Assembly (NCBI RefSeq): GCF_002204185.1
Contig: NZ_MXPU01000006.1
Location: 62,001 to 126,000, forward strand
DNA length: 64,000 bases
Source of the DNA: Rhizobium esperanzae
Lineage (GTDB): Bacteria > Pseudomonadota > Alphaproteobacteria > Rhizobiales > Rhizobiaceae
Direction of reading: 5' to 3'
The number at the start of each line of letters is the position of its first letter. The first letter of the stretch is position 1. Position numbers and translations under genes: made by a program. Below, one piece after another: positions 9,293 through 17,260 of this stretch. A model generated the notes under the pieces. It was not told the DNA's origin. It made no database searches and saw nothing but the letters and a program-made list of their open reading frames with translations.

Positions 9293-9733
9293 ATGAACAG
9301 GCTTGCGCAATGCCATTGCGGATCACTCCGCGCAGAGACATCAGGCGATCCGCTCACGGTGAGCATCTGCCACTGCCGCGATTGTCAGCGCAGAACGGGC
9401 GCCGTGGCCGGAAGCGGTGCGATCTTCGCGAAGGCCGAAGTGATGATCGAGGGAGATCGCAGGATCTTCGAGCGGGACGCCGCGCAAGGGCGCAAGGTGC
9501 GTTTCCACTTCTGCCCGAACTGCGGCACGTCCGTGTATTGGGAGGGCGATTTCAATCCCGACCTCTGCGTCGTCGCCGTCGGCGCCTTCGCCGATCCGGC
9601 ATTTCCACCGCCACTGGTTTCCGTCTACGAGGAGTCCAGGCATGATTGGCTTCAGCTTCCCGATGGGATGAAGCACGCGCAACGCGGGCTGGTTTCGGCA
9701 GCGGCTGCGGAAAAGGAGCAGGGCAGCGGCTAG
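9293..9733 (+). CDS. GFA-family (glutathione-dependent formaldehyde-activating-like) zinc protein
   Basis: 146 residues with the characteristic Cys pattern: CHCGSLR near the start, CHCRDCQRRTG around residue 27, and FCPNCGTSVYW around residue 74, which together bind two zinc ions in the Mss4-like beta fold. GAGG lies 6-9 bases before the ATG. Named after Gfa of Paracoccus, although most members, including short ones like this, have no proven formaldehyde role. It sits alone, bracketed by two same-orientation copies of the mosaic repeat (8998-9160 and 9838-10062). Confidence 0.85.
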   Translation: MNRLAQCHCGSLRAETSGDPLTVSICHCRDCQRRTGAVAGSGAIFAKAEVMIEGDRRIFERDAAQGRKVRFHFCPNCGTSVYWEGDFNPDLCVVAVGAFADPAFPPPLVSVYEESRHDWLQLPDGMKHAQRGLVSAAAAEKEQGSG

Positions 9734-9837
9734 CGGCCTTGGTGGCCGTGCGCCACGCGGGCAGCTCCTCCTCGGCAGCCCGTGCGGAGCGTGCGGCAAC
9801 GCCACTGCTTGTCATCTGACACCTGCGCACCCGCTCC

Positions 9838-10062
9838 GCCTCGAGGGCCCCTTAGGAGGTACCTCAGGGTGAGGCTCTTTTGGGCGTCGCGCAACCTGCA
9901 ACGCCTTTGAGCCTCCGCGCAAAATCATCCGGCGCCCGCCTCGACTGCGGCCCACCAAGCCTCCTAGGCGCGGCATTCCCAACATCCCTCATCCGAGGCG
10001 CGGAGGCCGAAGACCGAAGCCTCGGAGGACACGCCGCAGCGCCGCTCCTGGCATTCAATCAA
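9838..10062 (+). repeat. Mosaic intergenic repeat, copy 2
   Basis: Same orientation and order as copy 1: the left block with ACCTCAGGGTGAGGCTCTTTTGG-type sequence, a middle segment, then the core (9983-10058) with CCTCATCCGAGGCGCGGAGG and GCCTCGGAGGACACGCC. The core aligns over about 75 bases with copies at 9083-9156 and, inverted, 31714-31790. It is non-coding. Direct-repeat copies on both sides of the GFA gene could recombine and delete it. Confidence 0.7.
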
Positions 10063-10295
10063 CCTCGGCGCGCTCGCTGCTCTCCTGAGCACAGTCGATA
10101 TGGCCGACACTCTTTGGCAGCAGCCGCCGCTCATCTCAATCGATGGGAGAGTTCCTCGTTCCCCACACAAAAGTGACAGTAACTGGAACGACGTACGAGG
10201 GGCGGAGAAGTAAAGGAACTAAATCCTTACATTACTTCCGTTTCGATATCAAAGCTGGACAAATTAAGGTGTTAGCCCTCAACACCAGCGGAAGC

Positions 10296-10455
10296 CTCTT
10301 GCCGCTCAGCCGGCATCACCACCCCGTCTCCTCGCATTAAACTCAAGAAAATCCGCTTCGATGCCATCTCTGAAGATGACGCCGTGTTCAGGCGTTTCGG
10401 AAAACGCTGGTCAGCGGCTGATCCTGGGAGACGATGCCGGCGGCAAGGCGGTTAC
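10296..10455 (-). pseudogene. Fragment of a second NAD-kinase-like gene (C-terminal part, frameshifted)
   Basis: The minus strand is clearly homologous to the 3' end of the intact gene at 11262-12200. AGIVSQDQPLT in one frame is followed, after a one-base shift, by ETPEHGVIFRDGIEADFLEF, matching AGIVSKDQPLT and EMPEHGVIFSDGIEADFLEF in the intact copy. The rest of the gene is absent. It therefore appears to be the relic of a duplicated or exchanged copy, about 800 bp from the intact one and in the same orientation. Confidence 0.75.
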
Positions 10456-10629
10456 CAACATGGCAACGTTTGACGATCCTTTGAGACAACCAAAGGGAGC
10501 GACGGCTTTTCGAAACCGCGCTACTCTTTATGATCTTGTGACACCGACCAAATCGGCACCGCCTCTTAATCGTCCACTGCAGTGACTGCGAGGTTCGAGA
10601 AGTCAGCTGTGAATAGGGAAGACAGCCCG

Positions 10630-11241
10630 ATGAAGCTATTCATTCTCCTCTTGGGCTTTCCCGGCGTCGGAAAGCTGACGATCGCGAGAGAACTAAGTCC
10701 GCTCCTGACTGCAAAGGTTATTGATAATCATTAGTTCAACAACCCGATACTGCGTCTGCTTGACGATGACGGAACCACGCCTCTCCCGAATGGAATATGG
10801 GAATATACCGGAAGAGTTCGCCAAGCCGTCCTGGATGCGATCGTCGCCTATGGTCCTCCTTCGGCGAATTTCATTTTCACGCATGCCGGCATAGAAGGTG
10901 ATGAGCGCAGCAATCGCACGTTCCAGCAGATTGCCGGCGCGGCCCGAGAATGCGAGGCGCTGCTGGTCCCCGTGAGGCTGCTCTGCGACGAGGAGGAGTT
11001 GGCACGTCGCCTTGCCACACCGGCGCGTCGCGATCGGTTGAAGTCGATTGATGCACAGGCATCGAGGGAGAAAAGCAGAAGAGCCCAGGTCCTCGCTCCC
11101 CAACACCCGTTTACGCTGAATTTGGATGTCACCTCAAAGACGGCGGAAGCGAGCGCAGCAGCGATTCACGATTATATCTTAAAGGTAACAGCCGGCGATC
11201 TCGGTTCGCTCCAGGATACCGGTATCATTACCCTACCATAA
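10630..11241 (+). pseudogene. P-loop AAA/kinase-like gene with an in-frame TAG at codon 35
   Basis: From the ATG at 10630 the frame encodes MKLFILLLGFPGVGKLTIAR, a Walker A loop (GFPGVGKLT), then VIDNH followed by TAG at 10732-10734, then FNNPILRLLDD and 168 further codons to TAA at 11239. The downstream part reads as intact protein (VRQAVLDAI, FIFTHAGIEGD, LVPVRLLCDEEELARRL), like small shikimate/adenylate-kinase-like ATPases. A single substitution (for example from TTG) explains the stop. No good restart site is evident, so the gene is probably inactive. Confidence 0.7.
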
Positions 11242-11261
11242 TCATCCGAACCTCAACTCCC

Positions 11262-12200
11262 TCACACCACCAACATCCCCTGCCGCTCAGCCAACGTCAC
11301 CTCCGCCCGCGTCCCGGCGTTGAACTCCAAAAAATCCGCCTCGATGCCGTCGCTGAAGATCACCCCGTGCTCCGGCATTTCGGAGACGATGGTGAGCGGC
11401 TGGTCCTTAGAGACGATGCCGGCGACAATGGTGGTGCCGGTGGTGCGGCTGGGGAAGGGTTCGCGGACGAAGTAGCGCAGGTAATCCGCATCCCAGGCGA
11501 AGGACATGTCGATCGTCCGGTCGGCTGGCTCGAAACCCAGCGCGCTTGCGGCTCCGAGCCAACCGGAATAGAGGCTCTTCAGCCAGCCGGTGGAGCCCAT
11601 GCCTGTCGAGACGATGATGCCGCTCGAGGATTGGTGTTCCCAGCGCTCCTCGGCCTGCAGGATATAACGGGCCGAGACATGGCTTTGCGGGCCGATGAAG
11701 AGATCATTGACCGCGTGGATGACGGCGCCGGTGTTGAGCGTCGCCTTGGCCATGCTGACATGTTTGATCGGCCGCTTGTTTTTCAGCGCCTCGCCGATCA
11801 CTCTCCGAAGGCTCTTCGGGTTGAAGGGCAGCAGCGGGCCGTCCCAGCGCTTGGGGTCGGGGTTGACGCCGAGGACCGGCTGCCCGTCGAGATATTTGAG
11901 CGTGTTGGCGACCAATCCGTCCTGGCCGAGCACGACGACGACATCGTCGGGAGCGAAGATGAAGCTCGAGAGGTACCGGCGGTCGAGACGCTGGACTCGG
12001 GCGACGGCACGCAGGCTTGCTTCCACCTCGTCGATGGCCGTTTCGTATTGTTTCTTCTCGGCGAGATAATCGCTGAAGTCGGCGCCGAGATGCTCGACAT
12101 AGAACTGCGCCTGCTGCACGGTGTTGAACCGGGCGATGAGTTCGTCGAGCCGGGTCGGCCTGACGACCAGGATGATCTTGCGTTCGTCAGAGACCGGCAC
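11262..12200 (-). CDS. NAD-kinase-like protein (divergent)
   Basis: 312 residues. It resembles the NAD+/ATP kinase fold: a GQDG loop (VVVVLGQDGLVANTL, where kinases have GGDG) and STGMGSTGWLKSLYSGWLG in place of the STPTGSTAY substrate loop, with an N-terminal helical extension of about 90 residues. The GGDG change and unusual length suggest a specialised member that may bind NAD without classical kinase activity. Its start overlaps the end of the SPFH gene by 14 bp, so both are one operon. The divergent NrtR regulator and double operator point to control by NAD status. Confidence 0.75.
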   Translation of the reverse strand: MPVSDERKIILVVRPTRLDELIARFNTVQQAQFYVEHLGADFSDYLAEKKQYETAIDEVEASLRAVARVQRLDRRYLSSFIFAPDDVVVVLGQDGLVANTLKYLDGQPVLGVNPDPKRWDGPLLPFNPKSLRRVIGEALKNKRPIKHVSMAKATLNTGAVIHAVNDLFIGPQSHVSARYILQAEERWEHQSSSGIIVSTGMGSTGWLKSLYSGWLGAASALGFEPADRTIDMSFAWDADYLRYFVREPFPSRTTGTTIVAGIVSKDQPLTIVSEMPEHGVIFSDGIEADFLEFNAGTRAEVTLAERQGMLVV

Positions 12201-13221
12201 GGTCCTTGCCCTCCTGCGGCTGCAAGATCTCCCGGAGAAGATCGGGCGAGACGTTCAGCTGGCCGATCTTCGTCGCATTGTCTGCAAGGTCGCGGAAGGC
12301 GAGCGCCATCAGCTGGCCCGGCTGCATGCCGACCGAGGCGAGCGCCTGCAACACTTTCGGATCGGCCTGTTCGAAGGATTTCATCATCGCCGTCAGCGCA
12401 TAGGCCTGGGCGTCGGCCTCGGCCCGCGCATTGGTCGCCGCCAGCGTCACCAGGTCACGGTTCTGCTCTTCGAGCGCGATCTTGCCGGCCATTTCTTCCC
12501 GGCGGATCTGCAGCTGCCGTTCCTGCACGGCGCGTTCGGCCTCCATCTGGGCTTCGCGCACCTGCCGTCTCTTGTTCTCCAGCGTGATCTCGGTGGCGAT
12601 CTCGTTTTCCTTGATCGTCCGCTCCTGCTCGATCGCGGCGTTGCGCCTGCTATAGATGGCTTCGTCGGCCTGCCGCAGCAGGGCTTCACGGGCATGCGCT
12701 TCGAGCGCCTTTGATGTCTCGGCCTTCGGCGTGACGGCAAGCAGCGACAGGCCGAGAATCTCCAAGCCAAGCGCCTCGATCGTCGGATGCACCTTGAGCG
12801 CGTCGGCCACGCCGGCGACGAGCGCCTCGCCCGAAGCAAGAACCTCTTTGAGCGACAGCGTCTGCACTTCGGCGCGCATCGCCACCTGAACGCGGTCGAT
12901 CACGCGGGTCGAAAGCTTCTGCGGGTCCTCCGAGACATAGTGGCCCCGGCGGTCGAGCGTGAAATTCAAAAGTGCCGCCGTGCGGCGCGGCTCGGCGATG
13001 CGGTAGGTGATCTGCCCCTGCACCGTCACCTCCTGGAAGTCTGATGTCACCAGAGGAAAGATGAAAGGATCGTTGACGCTGGCCGTCGGCACGAGCACGA
13101 GGGAGCTCGAAGGCGAAAAATGCCAGAAGGCAAGGCCGGCGCCCTCGCGAACGGCCTTGCCGTTCTGATATTGGATGACGTATTGCGTGGGTTCCGTCTT
13201 AATAAAGCGCAGTCCGAACAT
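12187..13221 (-). CDS. SPFH/band-7 (stomatin-like) domain protein
   Basis: 344 residues from the ATG at 13221, the family-typical start (MFGLRFIKTEPTQYVIQYQNG). A further in-frame ATG at 13278 sits three bases from the operator and has no ribosome-binding site. An SPFH domain covers roughly residues 20-190 (FQEVTVQGQITYRI, VAMRAEVQTLSLKEVL), followed by a long charged coiled coil (RNAAIEQERTIKENEIATEI...) to about residue 300. Such proteins oligomerise at membranes as scaffolds. There is no clear N-terminal transmembrane helix. It is the first gene of the two-gene operon with the NAD-kinase-like protein. Confidence 0.8.
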   Translation of the reverse strand: MFGLRFIKTEPTQYVIQYQNGKAVREGAGLAFWHFSPSSSLVLVPTASVNDPFIFPLVTSDFQEVTVQGQITYRIAEPRRTAALLNFTLDRRGHYVSEDPQKLSTRVIDRVQVAMRAEVQTLSLKEVLASGEALVAGVADALKVHPTIEALGLEILGLSLLAVTPKAETSKALEAHAREALLRQADEAIYSRRNAAIEQERTIKENEIATEITLENKRRQVREAQMEAERAVQERQLQIRREEMAGKIALEEQNRDLVTLAATNARAEADAQAYALTAMMKSFEQADPKVLQALASVGMQPGQLMALAFRDLADNATKIGQLNVSPDLLREILQPQEGKDRAGL

Positions 13222-13280
13222 ATCCGTTTTCCCGTTTCCTGGCGCGAGCCCCTCGCTCGTGTCGAAAACAGAAAACATAA

Positions 13281-13325
13281 CTTAGTGACAAATGTCAACT
13301 AACTTAGTTGACGATTTACACTAAG
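13281..13325. promoter_or_regulatory. Double palindromic operator, probable NrtR site
   Basis: Two adjacent inverted repeats built from TTAGT/ACTAA half-sites: 13282-13302 (TTAGTGACA ... TGTCAACTAA) and 13303-13325 (CTTAGTTG ... CACTAAG). They fill the gap between the SPFH gene and the divergent regulator. On the minus strand a TTGACA inside the first repeat could be the -35 of the SPFH promoter, so bound repressor would block it. The assignment to the adjacent NrtR-type protein is inferred from position. Confidence 0.65.
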
Positions 13326-13349
13326 GCCGGGGCATGTTATCTTCCCACC

Positions 13350-14045
13350 ATGACAACACACGACAATGACGCCTTCAAACCGATCGCGACCGTCGATCTC
13401 GCCATTTTTTCCCTGGCGCCGGCTGGCCTCTCCGTGCTGCTCGTGCGCAGGACAAGCGTCCCCTTTGCCGGCGACTGGGCTTTGCCCGGCGGCTGGATCC
13501 ATATTGATGAAGATGCGGATCTGGAGGCTGCGGCGCGCCGGGTGCTGAAGGAAAAGACCGGCGTCGAAACACCCTATCTCGAACAGCTGCAAACGACGGG
13601 AAGCCGCGATCGAGACCCAAGAGGCTGGAGCATCAGCATCGTTTACATCGCGCTGCTTTCGGCCGATGATGTCGCAGAGCGGCAGGATGCGCTGGCCGAG
13701 GAGGCCGAATGGCGACCGATCGAAGGCGAGGGCGTCGGCTTGTCCCTTGCTTTCGACCATGCGTCCCTCCTCAAGGAGGCGCTCGGCCGCATCCGGAGCA
13801 AGGTCGAATATTCGAGCCTGCCCGGCCATCTGCTGCCGGTCCGTTTCACATTGAGCGAGCTGCAATCGGTCTATGAGAGCCTTCTCGGCCGTAAGCTCGA
13901 CAAATCGGCCTTTCGAAAGCGCATGGCGGAAGCCGATTTCCTGGAGCCCGTCGAAGGCGAGATGCGCCGGGCCAGCAATCGGCCCGCACAGGTCTTCCGC
14001 TTGAAGGACACCCGGTCGCTGGTGCTCTTCGACCGCAGAATTTGA
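13350..14045 (+). CDS. nrtR: NrtR-type Nudix-related transcriptional regulator
   Basis: 231 residues from the ATG at 13350; an upstream in-frame TTG lies within the operator and is rejected. The N-terminal Nudix-like domain (FAGDWALPGGWIHIDEDADLEAAARRVLKEKTG) departs from the catalytic Nudix box GX5EX7REUXEEXGU at several acidic positions. A C-terminal winged helix follows (VRFTLSELQSVYESLLGRKLDKSAFRKRM), the two-domain layout of NrtR. In other bacteria NrtR represses NAD-biosynthesis genes and responds to ADP-ribose. Here the adjacent target is the SPFH / NAD-kinase-like operon, a less usual pairing. Confidence 0.8.
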   Translation: MTTHDNDAFKPIATVDLAIFSLAPAGLSVLLVRRTSVPFAGDWALPGGWIHIDEDADLEAAARRVLKEKTGVETPYLEQLQTTGSRDRDPRGWSISIVYIALLSADDVAERQDALAEEAEWRPIEGEGVGLSLAFDHASLLKEALGRIRSKVEYSSLPGHLLPVRFTLSELQSVYESLLGRKLDKSAFRKRMAEADFLEPVEGEMRRASNRPAQVFRLKDTRSLVLFDRRI

Positions 14046-14145
14046 TCTCTGCATCCTGAGGGATCAGGCGTTAAGACGCTGCTGCGTCTGCCGGTCGAAG
14101 AGACGAGCAACGTCCGCGCAATCGATGCCGTAGAAGGAGTCGCAT

Positions 14146-15339
14146 ATGAGAGGGCTCGATGGTGGCGGTTCGTCCGCTCTGCGCTTCGTGCTGATCATGG
14201 GAGTCGTCAATCTTTTCGGCGACCTCACCTATGAAGGTGGCGCGGCGATCAACGGTCAGTTCCTTGGAATGCTGGGGGCGAGTGCCGCTGCGATCAGCAT
14301 CATTGCCGGCACAGGGGAATTCCTTGGATATGCGCTGCGGCCCGTCGCCGGCTGGATCGCCGACCGGAGCCGCGCCTATTGGGCGGTTACCTTTGCCGGC
14401 TACGCGATCAATCTCTGCGCCGTACCCGCCATGGCACTGGCCGGGAGTTGGGAGCTTGCGGCGGCCCTGATCATTGCCGAACGGGTTGGCCGTGCCATGC
14501 GCAAGCCGACGGTCGAGACAATGATCTCCTATACCACCGGCGAACTTGGGCGAGGCTGGGCCTTCGGCCTCAATACCGCCCTCGACGAGGCGGGGGCGAC
14601 GCTGGGGCCATTGATTGCCGCTCTCATTTTATTCCTGCGTGGCGACTATCGAACCGCCTACGCCCTGCTAACCATTTCTGTTGTGCTTGCAATCACGGCA
14701 CTCATCGCTGCGCGGCTGACGTTCCCCGTTCCCGAGCGATTGGAGCAGGGCCGCACCGCCACGGCGAAAACGCTAGGCCTGCCGTACTGGCTCTACATGG
14801 GCGCCGGCGCGCTCTTTGCGGCCGGGTTGCTCAGTTACGAGCTCGGAGCATACCATCTGGAGCGCACTCGGACCGTCCCGCCTGAATGGATCCCGGTGTT
14901 GCTTGCCTTCTCCACCGGATCAGGGGTGGCTGCCAACCTGATCCTCGGCAGGCTTTACGACTGGTCGAATAAGGTGGCGCTCACTGTGGGGATCGTGCTG
15001 TCTGCTTGCTTCGCGCCGGTTCTACTCCAGGGCGGCTTCGCGATGGCTGTCATCGCAATGCCATTGTGGGGCATCGGTTACGCGGTGCAGGACACGCTGA
15101 TGAAGGCGATCATCGCCGGGTTGCTCCCGGAAGGGCGTCGGGGTCTGGGGTTCGGCATGTTCTATTCGGCCTATGGTGGAGGTTGGCTGCTGGGCAGCGT
15201 CGCAATGGGATTGCTCTATGATCGCTCGACGCTTGCGCTTGCCGCGTTCGTCGCAGCGGCGCAGCTTGCATCTCTTCCGATCTTTCTCCTGGCTCGAAGG
15301 GAAGCGCGTCGGGAGACGCGGTCAAAGCGGTCGCAATAG
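14146..15339 (+). CDS. MFS transporter
   Basis: 397 residues with about 12 hydrophobic helices. The MFS-A motif is recognisable after helix 2 (GWIADRSRAYWAV), with a related loop in the C-terminal half (LILGRLYDWSNKVAL). GAAGGAG precedes the ATG. The sequence resembles the rhizobial MFS group annotated only as transporters, with no visible substrate signature. It is transcribed alone, 100 bp after nrtR and convergent with the universal stress gene. Confidence 0.8.
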   Translation: MRGLDGGGSSALRFVLIMGVVNLFGDLTYEGGAAINGQFLGMLGASAAAISIIAGTGEFLGYALRPVAGWIADRSRAYWAVTFAGYAINLCAVPAMALAGSWELAAALIIAERVGRAMRKPTVETMISYTTGELGRGWAFGLNTALDEAGATLGPLIAALILFLRGDYRTAYALLTISVVLAITALIAARLTFPVPERLEQGRTATAKTLGLPYWLYMGAGALFAAGLLSYELGAYHLERTRTVPPEWIPVLLAFSTGSGVAANLILGRLYDWSNKVALTVGIVLSACFAPVLLQGGFAMAVIAMPLWGIGYAVQDTLMKAIIAGLLPEGRRGLGFGMFYSAYGGGWLLGSVAMGLLYDRSTLALAAFVAAAQLASLPIFLLARREARRETRSKRSQ

Positions 15340-15507
15340 TCCCATGCGAGATCTGAACCTGCGCAGCTTCGCGACCGTCGCTAGGCATAAGCACTTCGCG
15401 GCTCAGAATCATCGGGGCACAGAGCAGCGGGGGAGTGTTCGCCGCGGTTTCTTGGAAAGGCACGCGTGAAAATCGCCATCCACGGCGGGATCGAAAATCG
15501 CGCCTCT

Positions 15508-16404
15508 CTAATGCTTCATCATCAAGGGAAGTCTCGCGTGCGACAGCAGGTAGCGAGTGACGCGGCCGAGAAGCAGTTCGAGGAAATAGGCATGCTTGAA
15601 AGCGCCGATCAGCAGGCAGGTTGCGCCGACGGAACCCGCAAAATCGAGAATGGCCTCGGCAACCGGACGATCCTCGGAGCGGATCGCGACGATGTCCCCT
15701 TTCAGGCCGAGCTGCGTAATCAGTTCCCTGGCGGTAAACTGATAGCTGCCGTCGGGCTTGTCGTTGACGCACAAAACGGTGACTCGCTCCGCCACCGCCA
15801 GCCAACGTCTTGCCGCGACGATGGCGGCTTGTGCATGCCCGTGCGGCTTCCAACCGATCAAGACATGCTGCAGGACATGGCCGGAATAGCGGCCTGCAGG
15901 CGGCACGAGCACGAGCTTGCGTTCGTTGAAAAGCAGGTCGTGGAACGCATCGCGGGCATCCATGTTGCCGTGGCATGGGGTGACGACGAGTGCACTCTCG
16001 TGGCATTCCGATGTGACGCAGCGGCCGAGATCACCGCGACAATCATCAAGCAGCAGGTCGCTTCGGCTCGGATTGGCCTCTTTCCAGTTCTCGAAGACGC
16101 TTATCACCCGCTCAAGGCGCTGCTGTGGCGAACCCTCGTTCATGTCTCGCAGCATCTGCAAGTCGATTTCTTCGGGCGCAGCCACCATCCGTTCCGGATC
16201 CGCACCGACATGGGCGGCCGCCATGCGGCCATTGACGGCTTGAGCGGCGTCTACCGCGATATCGAGGCAGATCCAAGCACTTGCCGCGTCGGGCAGCAAG
16301 GCGATGACTTCAGCGTGACGGGTCAACTCGTGGACCCGACGGGCTGAGTTCACGGCGGGTGGCAACGCTTCTGTGTCGCGGCCGTCTGAAGGTGAGGTGT
16401 TCAT
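15508..16404 (-). CDS. Universal stress protein family, two tandem UspA-like halves
   Basis: 298 residues. The C-terminal half is a clear Usp domain (HVLIGWKPHGHAQAAIVAARRWL near residue 165 and ATCLLIGAFKHAYFLELLLGRVTRYLL near the end, corresponding to the ATP-loop G-2x-G-9x-G region but degenerate). The N-terminal half is a weaker repeat. A strong GGAGGT ribosome-binding site lies seven bases before the ATG. Cytoplasmic stress role by family. It lacks the EcfG-type promoter seen at other stress genes in the window. Confidence 0.8.
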   Translation of the reverse strand: MNTSPSDGRDTEALPPAVNSARRVHELTRHAEVIALLPDAASAWICLDIAVDAAQAVNGRMAAAHVGADPERMVAAPEEIDLQMLRDMNEGSPQQRLERVISVFENWKEANPSRSDLLLDDCRGDLGRCVTSECHESALVVTPCHGNMDARDAFHDLLFNERKLVLVPPAGRYSGHVLQHVLIGWKPHGHAQAAIVAARRWLAVAERVTVLCVNDKPDGSYQFTARELITQLGLKGDIVAIRSEDRPVAEAILDFAGSVGATCLLIGAFKHAYFLELLLGRVTRYLLSHARLPLMMKH

Positions 16405-16594
16405 CAGGACCTCCGTTCGCGATGCTCCCGCATCGCTCTTGGTCCAATCCGAAATTCAGCTTGATCATACGCCCGCGCCTGGCGGCCCGCAACACGCAGA
16501 GGCTTGAACAGATCGGTGCGAGACGGTGGTAGCCCCATGCTGTGATCGCTGCCACAGGCTGTCCCGGCAAGCGGGCCCTTTTTGCCGGTAATCA

Positions 16595-17257
16595 TTACAT
16601 ATCGATGCGATAACTATCATGTTGCTCCACGAATTTTGCGATCGACGCGATGATAATCGCAGCCGATGCGGCACCGGGATCGATATGCCCGATCACCCGC
16701 TCCCCGAGCCGCGATGATCGCCCCTTGGCGGCCGTCATATCCTTGGTTGCTTCGCAGCCTTGGCGCGCTGCCTGCTCGGCCATGTCGAGCGATTGGGAAA
16801 GGGGCGTGCCGGACGCCCAGGCAGCGAGCGCGGCATCGGCTGCGGGCTTCCAGGCATCGACCATGGTCTTTTCGCCGGGCTCGGCCTTGCCGCGCTCCTG
16901 AATGCCCTGTGCCAGCGCCGCGAAAGCGCGCAGGAAGTCGTCATCACTGAGTTCAGACTTGTCCTTCACGGCTGCGCCGGCGCGCATAAAGGCTGTGGCA
17001 TAAAGCGGGCCGGATGACGCGCCGACCGTATTCAGGAATGCTTTTGCCGCCGCGTTAAAGACGGCGGTCGGCGCAGTCTGCGCCCGGTCGAGCGCGGCGA
17101 CCGCCTTGGCCGCCGCCTCGCAGCCCGCATCCATGGCAAGGCCGTGATCGCCGTCGCCGATGGCGCCGTCTAGCTCGCAAAGATGATCGCGTCGCGCGGC
17201 GATATCCCTAGCAATCAGGGCAAACAGGCGCTGCAGGTCCTCGGTTGCGATGGTCAT
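16595..17257 (-). CDS. dhaL: Dihydroxyacetone-kinase-type subunit DhaL (probable erythrulose/triulose kinase)
   Basis: 220 residues, a DhaL nucleotide-binding subunit. LDGAIGDGDHG, the Asp cluster binding Mg-ADP, is near residue 29; NTVGASSGPLYATAFMRAG and GERVIGHIDPGAASAAII follow. It begins 3 bp after dhaK ends. DhaL works with DhaK to phosphorylate a ketone sugar held covalently on DhaK. The phosphoryl donor cannot be read off: no DhaM (PTS) is nearby, so ATP exchange or a distant donor is implied. Within an apiose locus the likely substrate is L-erythrulose or another tetrulose; dihydroxyacetone is the alternative. Confidence 0.8.
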   Translation of the reverse strand: MTIATEDLQRLFALIARDIAARRDHLCELDGAIGDGDHGLAMDAGCEAAAKAVAALDRAQTAPTAVFNAAAKAFLNTVGASSGPLYATAFMRAGAAVKDKSELSDDDFLRAFAALAQGIQERGKAEPGEKTMVDAWKPAADAALAAWASGTPLSQSLDMAEQAARQGCEATKDMTAAKGRSSRLGERVIGHIDPGAASAAIIIASIAKFVEQHDSYRIDM

Positions 17258-17260
17258 CGA

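Noticed and set aside
10143..10340. 65-residue plus-strand frame with unusually A+T-rich codons
   Set aside because: It runs antisense into the NAD-kinase-like relic, has no recognised family and no clear ribosome-binding site.
13222..13278. Upstream ATG at 13278 as the SPFH start
   Set aside because: It is three bases from the operator, has no ribosome-binding site and adds 19 residues not typical of the family; the ATG at 13221 gives the usual MFGLRF start.
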